Shown in pieces: positions 8,891 to 20,485 of a stretch of 64,000 bases of DNA. This stretch comes from Ruminococcus sp. Its GTDB lineage: Bacteria; Bacillota; Clostridia; Oscillospirales; Ruminococcaceae. Each line of letters starts with the position of its first letter. The first letter of the stretch is position 1. The stretch lies in assembly GCA_015066745.1 (NCBI GenBank), contig SVNW01000004.1, forward strand, positions 20,885-84,884. The letters are read 5' to 3'. The notes beneath the pieces were generated by a model. That model did not search any database and had not been told where the DNA came from. It saw nothing but the letters and a program-made list of their open reading frames with translations. The position numbers and the translations under genes were made by a program.

Positions 8891-10648
8891 TTATTTTCCC
8901 TCTTTCATACGGTTTACCTTTTCTTCATCAGGTTTGACATATACAGTTGAATTATTTGTAAATATAACCATTCCTGGTTTTGCACCTGCCGGTTTCTTTA
9001 CAAACTTTGCAAATGTATAATCAACAGGGACTTGTGATGAATTTCTTCCTTTGCTGTGATAAGCGGCAAGCATTGCTGCCTCTGCTATTGACTCTTCCGG
9101 AACTTCCTTTCCCTCTGTAAACAGTATAGCATGAGAACCGGTAATATCATGTGTGTGAAACCACAAATCACTCTTTCCTGCTGTTTTCAAAGAAAGTTTA
9201 TCGTTTTGTTTGTTGTTTCTACCTACAAATACGACAAAACCGTCACTCGTTCTGAATTTCAGAGGAGGCTGTTCCTTAGGAGGTTTGCCTTTCATACGTG
9301 AAGATCTTATATATCCTTGTTCAGCAAGTTCTATTCTGAGTTCGACAATATCGGCATCTGTTTTTGCTCTTGTAAGTGAATCAAAAACACTTTCAATATA
9401 CTGCAGTTCCTCTTCACCCTTTTGTATCTGTTCAGTAAGCTTTTTCTCTGCTGTTACAAGTTTCTTATATTCGTGATAATATTTCTGTACATTCTGAGAC
9501 GGTGCCAGTCTTTCATCAAGTGAAATCTCCACTACAGGCATATTTTCATCATAAAAATTTTCAAGACTTACAGACTTATCACCTTTTGAAATTCTGTAAA
9601 TATTAGCCGAAAGCAAATCTCCCATAAGTCTGAATTCTTCTTTGCGCTCACACAAAAGAAGTTCTTCACGCTGATTTGCAGTTCTTTTTCCTATACGTTC
9701 TATAAGACCCATAAGAAGCTTGAAAAGGTCATTTGCCCTTTGTCTGAGTCTTGCTTCATTATCACGTGCCGAATAAAAATAGTCAAGCGTATCACAGGCA
9801 CTTTCCATCTTATAAGTAACCATTACCGAGCCGTACTGAGAAATATTTATAAAAGAAAAATCCTTTGGCATTCCTTCTTTTGTCTTTACTACAGTAAAAT
9901 CTCCGCTTTCATCTTTAAGAGCTGATGCTGTACGTTTTATAATAAATATCAGTCTGTCTACAGTATCATCATCTATAAAAGATATATCCGCCTGTGTTCC
10001 TTTTGTAGCATAAAATGCCCATTCCCTTGCTATTACAGGAGATATACCCTCAAATATTTTTATAAGAACTTTTGAAAGTTCGCCTGATTTGAAATTTTTT
10101 ATAGCTGTACGAATCTCATCATCTGTGCAGTCTGTAAATGAAAGTCTGCTGTCACGTGGTGGCAATTCGTATTCCACTCCGGGAAGTACAAGCCTGAGTC
10201 GTGACATTTCGGCGTCAACACGTTTAAGGCTGTCTATAACTTTTCCGTTTTGATTTATCAGGATCATATTTGAATGCTTACCCATGATCTCACAGGCAAG
10301 AGTAAGCCTGACTATATCACCAAGTTCATCTATTCCCTCAAAATCAAAAAAGAGTATTCTTTCAAATCCGTCTTGTCTTATATCAAGAAGTCTCGCACTT
10401 CCGAGATGTTTTCTCATAAGCATGCAAAACATCGGAGGCACTGCAGGGTTATCTATATCATTTTTGGTTATATGAACTCTTGCACTGTCTGCTGAAACCG
10501 AAACAAGAATACGACTGCTTCCGCCTTTGTATCTGAGACTTATTATCATCTGTTCTCTTGAAGGCTGATAAATCTTATCAACTCTCGAACCTATAAGAAA
10601 TTCAAGCTCTTTTTTTACTTTATATAAAAATGCACCATCTAATGCCAT
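8891..10648 (-). CDS. rqcH: Rqc2/RqcH-like NFACT (FbpA) family protein
   Basis: N-terminal MALDGAFLYKVKKEL..., C-terminal NFACT-R domain DLWFHTHDITGSHAIL. Confidence 0.88.
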   Translation of the reverse strand: MALDGAFLYKVKKELEFLIGSRVDKIYQPSREQMIISLRYKGGSSRILVSVSADSARVHITKNDIDNPAVPPMFCMLMRKHLGSARLLDIRQDGFERILFFDFEGIDELGDIVRLTLACEIMGKHSNMILINQNGKVIDSLKRVDAEMSRLRLVLPGVEYELPPRDSRLSFTDCTDDEIRTAIKNFKSGELSKVLIKIFEGISPVIAREWAFYATKGTQADISFIDDDTVDRLIFIIKRTASALKDESGDFTVVKTKEGMPKDFSFINISQYGSVMVTYKMESACDTLDYFYSARDNEARLRQRANDLFKLLMGLIERIGKRTANQREELLLCERKEEFRLMGDLLSANIYRISKGDKSVSLENFYDENMPVVEISLDERLAPSQNVQKYYHEYKKLVTAEKKLTEQIQKGEEELQYIESVFDSLTRAKTDADIVELRIELAEQGYIRSSRMKGKPPKEQPPLKFRTSDGFVVFVGRNNKQNDKLSLKTAGKSDLWFHTHDITGSHAILFTEGKEVPEESIAEAAMLAAYHSKGRNSSQVPVDYTFAKFVKKPAGAKPGMVIFTNNSTVYVKPDEEKVNRMKEGK

Positions 10649-10649
10649 T

Positions 10650-12185
10650 TTATTTCTCCTCTACACCAAAAACATATGAAACAACATCTCTGCAGGCTTC
10701 TGATGCCTGTATGCATATGCCTGTAAGATTTGCAGTAAGCACCTTTACAATATAATCAACAACTATCTTTTCTGTATAATAATGGCCACAGTCAAAAAGT
10801 GCTATGTCATTATTATAAGCGTCTATCCATATATCATGCTTTACATCACCTGTTATATATGCATCACATTTTTCCGACATCACTTCACCAAGCAAAGAAC
10901 CTCCGCTTCCCGAACATATTCCGACTTTACGTATGGATTTTTCAGGACACGTATATCTTACAACCATGCAACCAAATATTTCTCTGAGTTTTTGAGCAAA
11001 AGTTTCTGCATTTATTTCATTTGATGAAAGTTCAGCTATACGTCCTGTTCCTGCATCACTGTTTTCAGAAAGTGGTATTAATGGTCTGACATCTTTTATC
11101 TCAAACTTTTCCTTTAACATTTGTACTATTATATCGTTTATTCCGCCAACAGCCATATCAATAGGTGTGTGTACACATATAGCCGATATACCGGCTGAAA
11201 CCATTTTTACAGCAGGATTTTTTGATGACAGTTTTTTTATCGGTCTGAATATGATCGGGTGATGTGAGATAATAAGATTTGCTTTTTTGCGTACAGCCTC
11301 TTCTATAACATCATTTGTTATATCAAGTGCCACCAGAACTCCTGTAACAATATTTTCTTTGTCTCCTACAAGCAATCCTGAATTGTCCCAGTCATCTTGT
11401 GTTGAAAAAGGTGATATACTATTTATTATGTCATAAACATCGCCGACTGTTACATTATATTCATTGTCTAATATATCATTCATTTTTTTGATGACCTCCT
11501 CTGTTTTCAAAAGCACAGGGTTTGATTTACCTGATTTTTTTATACCTTCAGAAATATCCGAAAGCTGTTTTATTCTACGTGTAACATAATTTTTTGATTC
11601 ATCTTTTGAAAAATCAAATTTTCCGAGATTTTCAGAAAGCTCATTAATTTTTATATGATATCCCGAATATCTGAGTACCATGACAGTATATACAAAATCA
11701 TTATCTGTTACCGCTTCTTCTCTTACTATTTCATAACCGTTTTCATATATCCACTTTCTCATAAAAGTTATCTTTGTCATAGGCTGAACTATAATATTAA
11801 CATCATTTTTTAACCATTCTGCGTCATTTATGATATTGCTTATTGTTTCAGCACCCATTCCGGCAATTATGACATCGGTTATATTTTCCGGATTTACTTC
11901 TTTTAATCCATCGGATTTTACAAGTTCTATCTTACTTAGCAGTTCAAATTTTTCTAAAGTAGCTTTAGCAGAACGAAGCGGTCCGTCAGCGATATCTGCT
12001 GCAACTGCACTTTCGCATATACCGTTTTTGACAAGATAAGCCGGAAGATATGCGTGGTCTGTTCCTACATCACATACTTTACCTTTACCGCTTACCATTT
12101 TGGCACATTTTAAAAGTCTCTTATCTGTTAAAATAAAAAACATCTCCTTTATTTTTAGTGTATTACGAACAAAAAACGGCATCAT
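10650..12185 (-). CDS. TrmK (tRNA m1A22 methyltransferase)-Nif3/DUF34 metal-binding fusion protein; true start probably downstream of the ORF start
   Basis: N half: VCDVGTDHAYLPAYLV, IIAGMGAETI; C half: DDWDNSGLLVG, ISHHPIIF, CHTPIDMAVGG, GSGGS; one uninterrupted frame. Confidence 0.85.
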   Translation of the reverse strand: MMPFFVRNTLKIKEMFFILTDKRLLKCAKMVSGKGKVCDVGTDHAYLPAYLVKNGICESAVAADIADGPLRSAKATLEKFELLSKIELVKSDGLKEVNPENITDVIIAGMGAETISNIINDAEWLKNDVNIIVQPMTKITFMRKWIYENGYEIVREEAVTDNDFVYTVMVLRYSGYHIKINELSENLGKFDFSKDESKNYVTRRIKQLSDISEGIKKSGKSNPVLLKTEEVIKKMNDILDNEYNVTVGDVYDIINSISPFSTQDDWDNSGLLVGDKENIVTGVLVALDITNDVIEEAVRKKANLIISHHPIIFRPIKKLSSKNPAVKMVSAGISAICVHTPIDMAVGGINDIIVQMLKEKFEIKDVRPLIPLSENSDAGTGRIAELSSNEINAETFAQKLREIFGCMVVRYTCPEKSIRKVGICSGSGGSLLGEVMSEKCDAYITGDVKHDIWIDAYNNDIALFDCGHYYTEKIVVDYIVKVLTANLTGICIQASEACRDVVSYVFGVEEK

Positions 12186-12206
12186 CTTCAGATACCGTTT
12201 TTTTAG
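12172..12206 (-). terminator. Terminator between the DUF1858 gene and trmK-nif3
   Basis: AAAAAACGGTATCTGAAGATGATGCCGTTTTTT on the minus strand. Confidence 0.75.
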
Positions 12207-12210
12207 TATA

Positions 12211-12417
12211 TTAGAGATTTGCTATAAATTCATTCATCTTGTTTACAAAATCGTCTGAATTAACTCCATGAACCGCACACGCTTCTTCGAGTGATTCGCC
12301 TCTTGCAGAAGGACAACCGAGGCAATGCATACCCATATCCATAAATAAAGGTGCAGTCTGTTCGCACTTATCAAGAATATCTCCGATAATCATATCTTTA
12401 GTTACTTTAAAATCCAT
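12211..12417 (-). CDS. DUF1858 domain protein (hybrid-cluster-associated redox disulfide type)
   Basis: MGMHCLGCPSARGESLEEACAVHG. Confidence 0.85.
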   Translation of the reverse strand: MDFKVTKDMIIGDILDKCEQTAPLFMDMGMHCLGCPSARGESLEEACAVHGVNSDDFVNKMNEFIANL

Positions 12418-12435
12418 TTTTTCTTCCTCCGGAAA

Positions 12436-12810
12436 TTAATTTTTTCTGAAATTTTTTATTTCAACTGTTGTATAAGGTTCAACAGCATCATGTATAAACT
12501 GGACACACATAGTCATATATCCTATATTAGTATTATGTACAAGATCATACTCTATATCATAAGTGAGATCATTTACTTTATTTACTCTATAGAGTTCTTT
12601 TTTTTCGATTATGTGTTTTTCGTACGGATTGTCAGGGAGCAGATCAGGATTTTTTTCAAAATATTTTTCAATCTCACTGATGTTCATATAAGACGTATCT
12701 ACGATATCTGAAAACACATCATATCTCTTAAAATGAATAAGTCTTATCATATCCCTTGCTACCTGATAAAATGCCTCTGCTTGTCTTGTTTTGTCTGCAA
12801 TACCTATCAT
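12436..12810 (-). CDS. Hypothetical protein, 124 aa
   Basis: Intact ORF between same-strand genes; family not recognised. Confidence 0.6.
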   Translation of the reverse strand: MIGIADKTRQAEAFYQVARDMIRLIHFKRYDVFSDIVDTSYMNISEIEKYFEKNPDLLPDNPYEKHIIEKKELYRVNKVNDLTYDIEYDLVHNTNIGYMTMCVQFIHDAVEPYTTVEIKNFRKN

Positions 12811-13039
12811 AATTTTTTCACCCCTTAAATTTTAAATCACCCAATTTTGTTTTTTGTTTTCTGTTATACCCAAAACAGAAAATATGCCGATCATAAACAA
12901 ATACAATCACTTCCTGTTTGATCGTACTTGTTAAAATGTTTTCCCCGCTTTTTCGTTCTGATAACAATAAACTATTTTTTAACAGATGATAAAAGAAAAA
13001 AAGCGCAACCGATAAAAAGGCTACGCTCTGAAAAATTTC

Positions 13040-13312
13040 TTAATCTTCCTTCTTTGCAAAGCATTCACTGCAGTATACAGGACGATCCTCTCTAGGCTTA
13101 AACGGAACCTTTGCTTCACCGCCACAAGCTGCGCATGTTGCGATAAACATTTCTCTTTCACCCTTAGCGGAATTTTTTCTTGCTGTACGACATGCTTTAC
13201 ATCTCTGTGGTTCATTTTCGAAACCTTTTTCAGCGTAGAACTCCTGTTCACCTGCTGTAAATACGAAGTCTGCTCCGCAATCCTTACAAACTAATGTCTT
13301 GTCTTCAAACAT
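13040..13312 (-). CDS. Zinc-ribbon domain protein
   Basis: CKDCGADF, CKAC, CAACGG, CSECF pairs; start MFEDKTLVC with SD GAGG at proper spacing. Confidence 0.8.
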   Translation of the reverse strand: MFEDKTLVCKDCGADFVFTAGEQEFYAEKGFENEPQRCKACRTARKNSAKGEREMFIATCAACGGEAKVPFKPREDRPVYCSECFAKKED

Positions 13313-13344
13313 TTCAATTACCTCACTTATGAGAATTTTTTTAG

Positions 13345-13585
13345 ACCACGGACGGATTTGCACCGCCACCTTTGATAAACAACGCTCTGGAATTAAGCTA
13401 CTGGGCCATATATCTGATCAGTAAAAACCAATCTGCTTAAAAATGGTCTGCTCTCCAAATGGTCTCAAGCTTACGTCCAACCCTTTGCATTGTTTTATCA
13501 CAGTAAGGGAAAATACAAACTGACAAGCTGTTAATTCCGTATGTGGAGCCCCTTCATCCAAACCCACACGCCTACGAAACACGTA
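13345..13585 (-). ncRNA. Candidate structured leader/ncRNA with tRNA T-arm-like hairpin, possibly raiA-motif class
   Basis: Minus strand: GGCGG-UGCAAAU-CCGUC (5-bp stem, 7-nt loop), AGACCA/UGGUCU, GGACG/CGUCC, CCCUU/AAGGG and CGUGUGG/CCACAUACG complementarities; no ORF; GC-richer than neighbouring intergenic DNA. Confidence 0.45.
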
Positions 13586-14009
13586 AACGGTAAGAAATAG
13601 TAAATCCTTTTTTGTTAATCTTATACCATCGAATCAAAAATTAATCGTAAAAATAATTACTAAAAAACCATATAACTATTTTAATACAACAAAATCATTA
13701 TTTATTGAATATCATCAAGTAAAAAGCACCATCTTGATAAGCTATTGTTTATTATAACGGTATTTTTAAAATTTGTCAAGAGTTTTTTTACATATTTTCA
13801 TAATTCAAATGCAAAATGTTAGTTTTAATATTTAGCAAATACTTTTTTTGTGCATTTTCAACAACGTTTTTCACCTATTTATCTGATATTTTTAGGTAAT
13901 AAAAAAATTTATTGATAAATCTAACGCATTTCTTGTATATTTTTATGTTTATTTTCTGCCTGCAAAAAAATATTTCTATTATATTTTGAGATATTTTCAT
14001 TTATATGTG

Positions 14010-14038
14010 TTGAAATCAATTTTGCAATATGGTATAAT
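14010..14038 (+). promoter_or_regulatory. sigma-A type promoter for ilv operon
   Basis: TTGAAA, 17 nt, TATAAT. Confidence 0.7.
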
Positions 14039-14105
14039 TTAAATCATAGGACTTTACAACTTCAAATGTATCGTCGCACATTTTCAGAAAGGAATTCTAT
14101 TAATT

Positions 14106-15782
14106 ATGAAACTAACCGGCTCACAGATTATTATTGAAGTTTTGATTGAACAGGGCTGTGAATGCATTTTCGGTTATCCTGGTGGTCAGGTTATCAATAT
14201 ATATGATGCCCTCTACCAGAGCAGAGACCGAATAAAGCACATTCTCACTGCTCATGAACAAGGCGCTGCTCATGCTGCCGACGGCTATGCAAGAGCAACA
14301 GGCAAAACCGGTGTCGTCCTTGCAACATCCGGACCTGGTGCTACAAATCTTGTCACTGGTATCGCTACAGCTTATCTCGATTCAGTCCCTATGGTCGCTG
14401 TAACCGGAAACGTGCCTTGCAGTCTTCTCGGCCGTGACAGTTTTCAGGAAGTAGATATATGCGGAGTTACGCTCCCTATTACAAAGCACAATTATATAGT
14501 TAAGGATATAAATGAGCTTGCAGATACTCTCAGAGAGGCTTTCAGAATAGCAAAGTCCGGCAGACCCGGTCCTGTACTCGTTGACGTACCAAAAGATGTT
14601 CAGATAGCTACTACAGAGTTTGAAAACAAACCTGTTGAACCAGCTTTTGAAAATGTAAAGGCTGATGACGATGATCTTGCAAAGGCTGTTGAAATGATAA
14701 ACAAGGCTCAAAAACCTTATATCTATTGCGGTGGCGGTGTAATATCAAGCGGTGCAGGAAAAGAAATTGAAAAATTCGCTGATGTTATAGATTCCCCTAT
14801 CGGTTGCAGTATGATGGGTATATCTGCTGTTCCGTTCTCAAATCCGAGATTTCTCGGAATGCAGGGTATGCATGGTCACTATGCATCTTCAATGGCTCAG
14901 TCAGAAGCCGATCTTCTTATAGCAATAGGTGCAAGATTCAGCGACAGAGCTACAGGAAATAAAGATGTATATGTAAGAAACTGTGATATAATACATATAG
15001 ATATTGACGCAGCTGAAATCGATAAAAACGTTACAAGTCAGCTTGGTATTTCCGGTGATGTAAAGGAAACACTTGAAAAACTTATTTCTATGCTTTCACA
15101 GCAAAATCATCCTGAATGGTCTGCTGAAATCGAAAAGCTCAAGGAAAAAGAAGCTCAGACTATTAAAAAGTCTTCTGTAATGACACCATATGACATCATT
15201 GAAACAGTAAACACAAAAATGTCAGACGATACTGTAGTTGCTACAGACGTAGGTCAGCATCAGATGTGGGTTGCACAGCATTACAGATTTGAAAAGCCAA
15301 GAAAATTTGTTTCAAGCGGTGGTCTTGGAACTATGGGATTTGGTCTTGGTGCTGCTATAGGTGCTTACGAAGCAACTAAAAACCCTGTTGTACTCTTCAC
15401 AGGTGACGGCAGTTTCGGAATGAACTTAAACGAACTTGCAACAGCTGTTTCAAACAACATTCCGGTTATCGTAATTCTAATGAACAACGGTGTTCTCGGA
15501 ATGGTAAGACAGTGGCAGACACTTTTCTTTGACAAGCATTATTCAAATACTACACTTGAAAGAAAAACTGATTTCCCTATGCTTGCTGAAGCTTTTGGTG
15601 CTCTCGGATTTTCAGCACAGACAACAGAAGAACTTGCTGATGCACTTGATAAGGCTATAGCAGCTAAACGTCCTGCCGTTATCAACTGTACAGTAAATGA
15701 AAATGAATTTGTTCTCCCTATGCTTCCTCCGGGTGGCTCTATAGACAATATCATAACAGAAATCAACGGAGGTGAAGCTTGA
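14106..15782 (+). CDS. ilvB: Acetolactate synthase large subunit
   Basis: FGYPGGQVINIYDAL, EQGAAHAADGYARATGKTGV, GDGSFGMNLNELATA. Confidence 0.96.
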   Translation: MKLTGSQIIIEVLIEQGCECIFGYPGGQVINIYDALYQSRDRIKHILTAHEQGAAHAADGYARATGKTGVVLATSGPGATNLVTGIATAYLDSVPMVAVTGNVPCSLLGRDSFQEVDICGVTLPITKHNYIVKDINELADTLREAFRIAKSGRPGPVLVDVPKDVQIATTEFENKPVEPAFENVKADDDDLAKAVEMINKAQKPYIYCGGGVISSGAGKEIEKFADVIDSPIGCSMMGISAVPFSNPRFLGMQGMHGHYASSMAQSEADLLIAIGARFSDRATGNKDVYVRNCDIIHIDIDAAEIDKNVTSQLGISGDVKETLEKLISMLSQQNHPEWSAEIEKLKEKEAQTIKKSSVMTPYDIIETVNTKMSDDTVVATDVGQHQMWVAQHYRFEKPRKFVSSGGLGTMGFGLGAAIGAYEATKNPVVLFTGDGSFGMNLNELATAVSNNIPVIVILMNNGVLGMVRQWQTLFFDKHYSNTTLERKTDFPMLAEAFGALGFSAQTTEELADALDKAIAAKRPAVINCTVNENEFVLPMLPPGGSIDNIITEINGGEA

Positions 15783-16279
15783 TGAAAAAATTTGTTTTCG
15801 CAATACTTGTTGCCAATAAATCAGGTGTTCTTACAAGAGTATCAAGCCTCTTTACCAGACGTGGTTTCAATATAGATACTCTCACTGTCGGCGAGACAGA
15901 ATCACCGGAATTTTCACGTATAACCATCTCTATGATGGGAGACGAATACATAAAGGCTCAGCTTATGAAACAGCTTAGCAAACTTCACGATGTAAAGCAT
16001 ATTGAGATAATGCATCGTGACGAAACAGTTACTCGTGAACTTCTTCTCATAAAGGTGAAGAATTCTTCCGAAACAAGACAAGATGTTCTTTCGGCAGTTG
16101 ACGTATTCCGCTCAAAAATAGTTGACTACTCTCCTGACGCACTCTGTATTGAGATCACAGGTGAAACATCAAAAATCAATGCTTTTATTGAGCTTGTAAA
16201 ACCTTTTGGCATAATGGAGATGTGCCGAACAGGTATTGTAGCTCTTGAAAGAGGCTGTAACTGTCTGAGAAACGACTAA
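15782..16279 (+). CDS. ilvN: Acetolactate synthase small subunit
   Basis: ACT domain NKSGVLTRVSSLFTRRGFNIDTLTVGETE; overlaps ilvB stop. Confidence 0.94.
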   Translation: MKKFVFAILVANKSGVLTRVSSLFTRRGFNIDTLTVGETESPEFSRITISMMGDEYIKAQLMKQLSKLHDVKHIEIMHRDETVTRELLLIKVKNSSETRQDVLSAVDVFRSKIVDYSPDALCIEITGETSKINAFIELVKPFGIMEMCRTGIVALERGCNCLRND

Positions 16280-16333
16280 GTTTCAGGACGTACGCCCAAT
16301 AAATCTATTTAATCATTTTTAAAGGAGTCTTAA

Positions 16334-17374
<1,041 letters not shown>

Positions 17375-17456
17375 TCATTACTTCTGATGCTACTATAATC
17401 CGGTATTGACAAGCATTTATGCTTTATACGGGGTTGGCATTTATTCTAAAAAGATT

Positions 17457-17506
17457 ACTGCTTTCCCGATTTGTGTAACTATATAATCGGGAAAGCGGTT
17501 TTATTT
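17457..17506 (+). terminator. Terminator/attenuator-like hairpin between ilvC and ilvD
   Basis: GCTTTCCCGAT...ATCGGGAAAGC followed by GGTTTTATTTTA. Confidence 0.65.
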
Positions 17507-17534
17507 TAATAAAACAAAAAAAGGTGGAAGAAAA

Positions 17535-19196
17535 ATGGCTAGCAATTTTTACTGCGACGGAGTAGATAAAGCTCCTCAGCGTTCACTGTTCAACGCACTC
17601 GGCATTACCAAAGAAGAAATGGAACGTCCTCTCGTTGGTATTGTTTCTTCATACAACGAAATAGTACCGGGACATATGAATATAGATAAAATAGTTGAAG
17701 CTGTCAAGCTTGGTGTAGCTATGGGTGGCGGTACTCCTGTAGTTTTCCCGGCAATTGCTGTATGTGACGGTATCGCTATGGGACACAAGGGAATGAAATA
17801 TTCACTCGTTACACGTGACCTTATTGCAGATTCAACTGAATGTATGGCTCTCGCTCATCATTTTGATGCTCTTGTAATGATCCCTAACTGTGATAAGAAC
17901 GTTCCGGGACTTCTTATGGCTGCTGCAAGAGTAAATGTTCCTACAATATTTGTAAGTGGCGGTCCTATGCTTGCAGGTCATGTTAAAGGAAAGAAAACGA
18001 GTCTTTCAAGTATGTTTGAAGCAGTAGGTGCTCATTCAGCAGGAAAAATGTCTCTTGAAGATGTAGAAGAATTTGAAAACAAGGCTTGTCCTACATGTGG
18101 TTCATGCTCAGGTATGTATACAGCAAACTCCATGAACTGTCTTACTGAAGTTCTTGGTATGGGTCTCAGAGGAAACGGTACTATTCCTGCTGTTTATTCT
18201 GAAAGAATAAAGCTTGCTAAAAAAGCTGGTATGGCAGTTATGGAACTTGTAAGAAAGAATATCCGTCCTCTTGATATAATGACAGAGAAAGCTTTCCAGA
18301 ATGCACTTACAGCTGATATGGCTCTTGGTTGCTCTACAAACAGTATGCTTCATCTTCCTGCTATCGCAAACGAATGCGGTATAGAGATAAATCTTGACAT
18401 GGCAAATGAGATCAGCGCAAAAACACCTAACCTCTGTCATCTTGCTCCGGCAGGTCATACATATATGGAAGACCTTAACGAAGCAGGCGGTGTATACGCA
18501 GTTCTCAACGAACTTACAAAGAAAAACCTCATCAACACAGATGTAATGACTGTTACAGGTAAGACACTCGGCGAAAATATAAGCGGTGTTGTAAATAGAA
18601 ACCCTGAAATAATCAGACCTATCGAAAATCCATACAGCCAGACAGGCGGAATCGCCGTATTAAGAGGAAATCTCGCTCCTGACGGTTGCGTAGTAAAGAG
18701 AAGTGCTGTAGCTCCTGAAATGCTCAAGCACAGCGGTCCTGCAAGAGTATTTGACTGCGAAGAAGATACTATCGCTGCTATCAAGGGCGGAAAAATCAAA
18801 GCAGGCGACGTTGTAGTAATTCGTTACGAAGGTCCTTCAGGTGGCCCCGGTATGAGAGAAATGCTCTCCCCTACTTCAGCTATTGCAGGTATGGGTCTTG
18901 ACAAAGACGTTGCTCTTATCACTGACGGACGTTTCAGTGGTGCTACCAGAGGCGCATCTATAGGTCATGTTTCTCCTGAAGCTGTAAGAGGCGGTACTAT
19001 CGCTTATGTACAGGACGGAGATATTATCTCTATTGATATTCCTAACTATTCAATCAGACTTGAAGTTTCTGACGAAGAACTTGAAGAAAGAAAGAAAAAT
19101 ACAAAACTTCTTGTTAAGGAAGGCATAACAGGCTACGCTAAGAGATATGCCGCTATGGTATCATCAGCTGATAAGGGTGCTATCATAAACAAATAA
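17535..19196 (+). CDS. ilvD: Dihydroxy-acid dehydratase
   Basis: [59 protein letters not shown]. Confidence 0.97.
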   Translation: MASNFYCDGVDKAPQRSLFNALGITKEEMERPLVGIVSSYNEIVPGHMNIDKIVEAVKLGVAMGGGTPVVFPAIAVCDGIAMGHKGMKYSLVTRDLIADSTECMALAHHFDALVMIPNCDKNVPGLLMAAARVNVPTIFVSGGPMLAGHVKGKKTSLSSMFEAVGAHSAGKMSLEDVEEFENKACPTCGSCSGMYTANSMNCLTEVLGMGLRGNGTIPAVYSERIKLAKKAGMAVMELVRKNIRPLDIMTEKAFQNALTADMALGCSTNSMLHLPAIANECGIEINLDMANEISAKTPNLCHLAPAGHTYMEDLNEAGGVYAVLNELTKKNLINTDVMTVTGKTLGENISGVVNRNPEIIRPIENPYSQTGGIAVLRGNLAPDGCVVKRSAVAPEMLKHSGPARVFDCEEDTIAAIKGGKIKAGDVVVIRYEGPSGGPGMREMLSPTSAIAGMGLDKDVALITDGRFSGATRGASIGHVSPEAVRGGTIAYVQDGDIISIDIPNYSIRLEVSDEELEERKKNTKLLVKEGITGYAKRYAAMVSSADKGAIINK

Positions 19197-19245
19197 AACT
19201 TCCCTAAAAAATTTTTTCTCATACGTTTTTACGGAGGCGTTAAAT

Positions 19246-20448
19246 ATTAATACCAATTTAAAAAATCTGTACTACAGAATGAATTCTCTGGTGATATTCA
19301 GAAATATCATGAACTGCCGTACTATGCAAAGTCTTTACTCATTATTAAAGTGCATATGTACCGATAACTTTTCACAGGAAGATGCTATACATCTTTATGC
19401 CGACTTTGTTGCAGACCTGTATCGCCATCACAATGATCTTGGAACTTATATACTAACTCTTATGCTTGAAGATGAAAATGTATATATGATAAAAAAGTCC
19501 CAAAAACTTGATATAAGCGATAAAATGCAAAAATGCCTTGAAAACGAACTTCTTATACTGAGTGATTTATCAAAACTTACATCAGAAGAAATAAAAAATG
19601 TGATCGGTTTTGACGGATTTTTGCCCGAATGGGATAACTCTCTGTATGATTTTGACGATGAATACCGCAAGCGTACAGAAAATGTTGAACGTTTCGGTTA
19701 TGGAATATATGCAAAGTATCATATGTTTATAGTAAAAGACGGTGCAACAGTTCCTGTAAAATATCCTGATGAAATAGAACTTTCTGAACTTATCGGATAT
19801 GAAACACAGAGAAATATGATAATAGAAAACACAAAAGCACTGATAAACGGTAAACCGGCTTCTAATGTACTCCTTACCGGTGATGCCGGAACAGGAAAAT
19901 CTTCTTCTGTAAAGGCTATAGCAAATCATTTCAGAAACGAAGGACTCCGAATTATCGAAATCAGAAAAGATCAGCTTCGTGATATTCCACTTCTTATTGA
20001 TAATCTCAGTAAAAATCCTTTAAAGTTTATCATCTTCATCGATGACCTTTCATTTGCATCAGATGATGATAATTTCAGTGCTTTAAAAGCTATACTCGAA
20101 GGTTCTGTTTCTGCCAGAGCATATAATATTGCAATATATGCAACCAGCAACCGTCGCCACCTTGTCAAAGAAAACTTTTCTGACAGAAACGGTGATGATA
20201 TGCACAGAAATGACACTGTTCAGGAACTCATATCACTTTCAGAGCGTTTTGGTTTAAGAATCTCATTCTCCAAACCATCAAAAGATGAATATCTTAAAAT
20301 CGTTCACGGACTTGCTGAGCAAAACGGTCTTAATATTGAAGATAAGGTTCTTGAAGACGGTGCTGAACGCTTTGCAATAGCCAAGAGCGGACGTTCGGCA
20401 AGGGCGGCAAAGCAATATATAGATAAAATGCTTGCAGAAACATTATAA
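19246..20448 (+). CDS. DUF815 family AAA ATPase; possible AUU start at 19246 (ORF track starts at ATG 19279)
   Basis: LLTGDAGTGKSSSVKAIAN, FIIFIDDLSF; upstream in-frame INTNLKNLYYRM follows GGAGG with 8-nt spacing. Confidence 0.75.
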   Translation: MNTNLKNLYYRMNSLVIFRNIMNCRTMQSLYSLLKCICTDNFSQEDAIHLYADFVADLYRHHNDLGTYILTLMLEDENVYMIKKSQKLDISDKMQKCLENELLILSDLSKLTSEEIKNVIGFDGFLPEWDNSLYDFDDEYRKRTENVERFGYGIYAKYHMFIVKDGATVPVKYPDEIELSELIGYETQRNMIIENTKALINGKPASNVLLTGDAGTGKSSSVKAIANHFRNEGLRIIEIRKDQLRDIPLLIDNLSKNPLKFIIFIDDLSFASDDDNFSALKAILEGSVSARAYNIAIYATSNRRHLVKENFSDRNGDDMHRNDTVQELISLSERFGLRISFSKPSKDEYLKIVHGLAEQNGLNIEDKVLEDGAERFAIAKSGRSARAAKQYIDKMLAETL

Positions 20449-20485
20449 AAAAACAAATTATAAATTGAAAAGAGTGTTAAAATAT

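Noticed and set aside
13621-14105. T-box or leader-peptide attenuator upstream of ilvB
   Set aside because: No T-box core or BCAA-rich leader peptide recognised; only a standard promoter and SD seen
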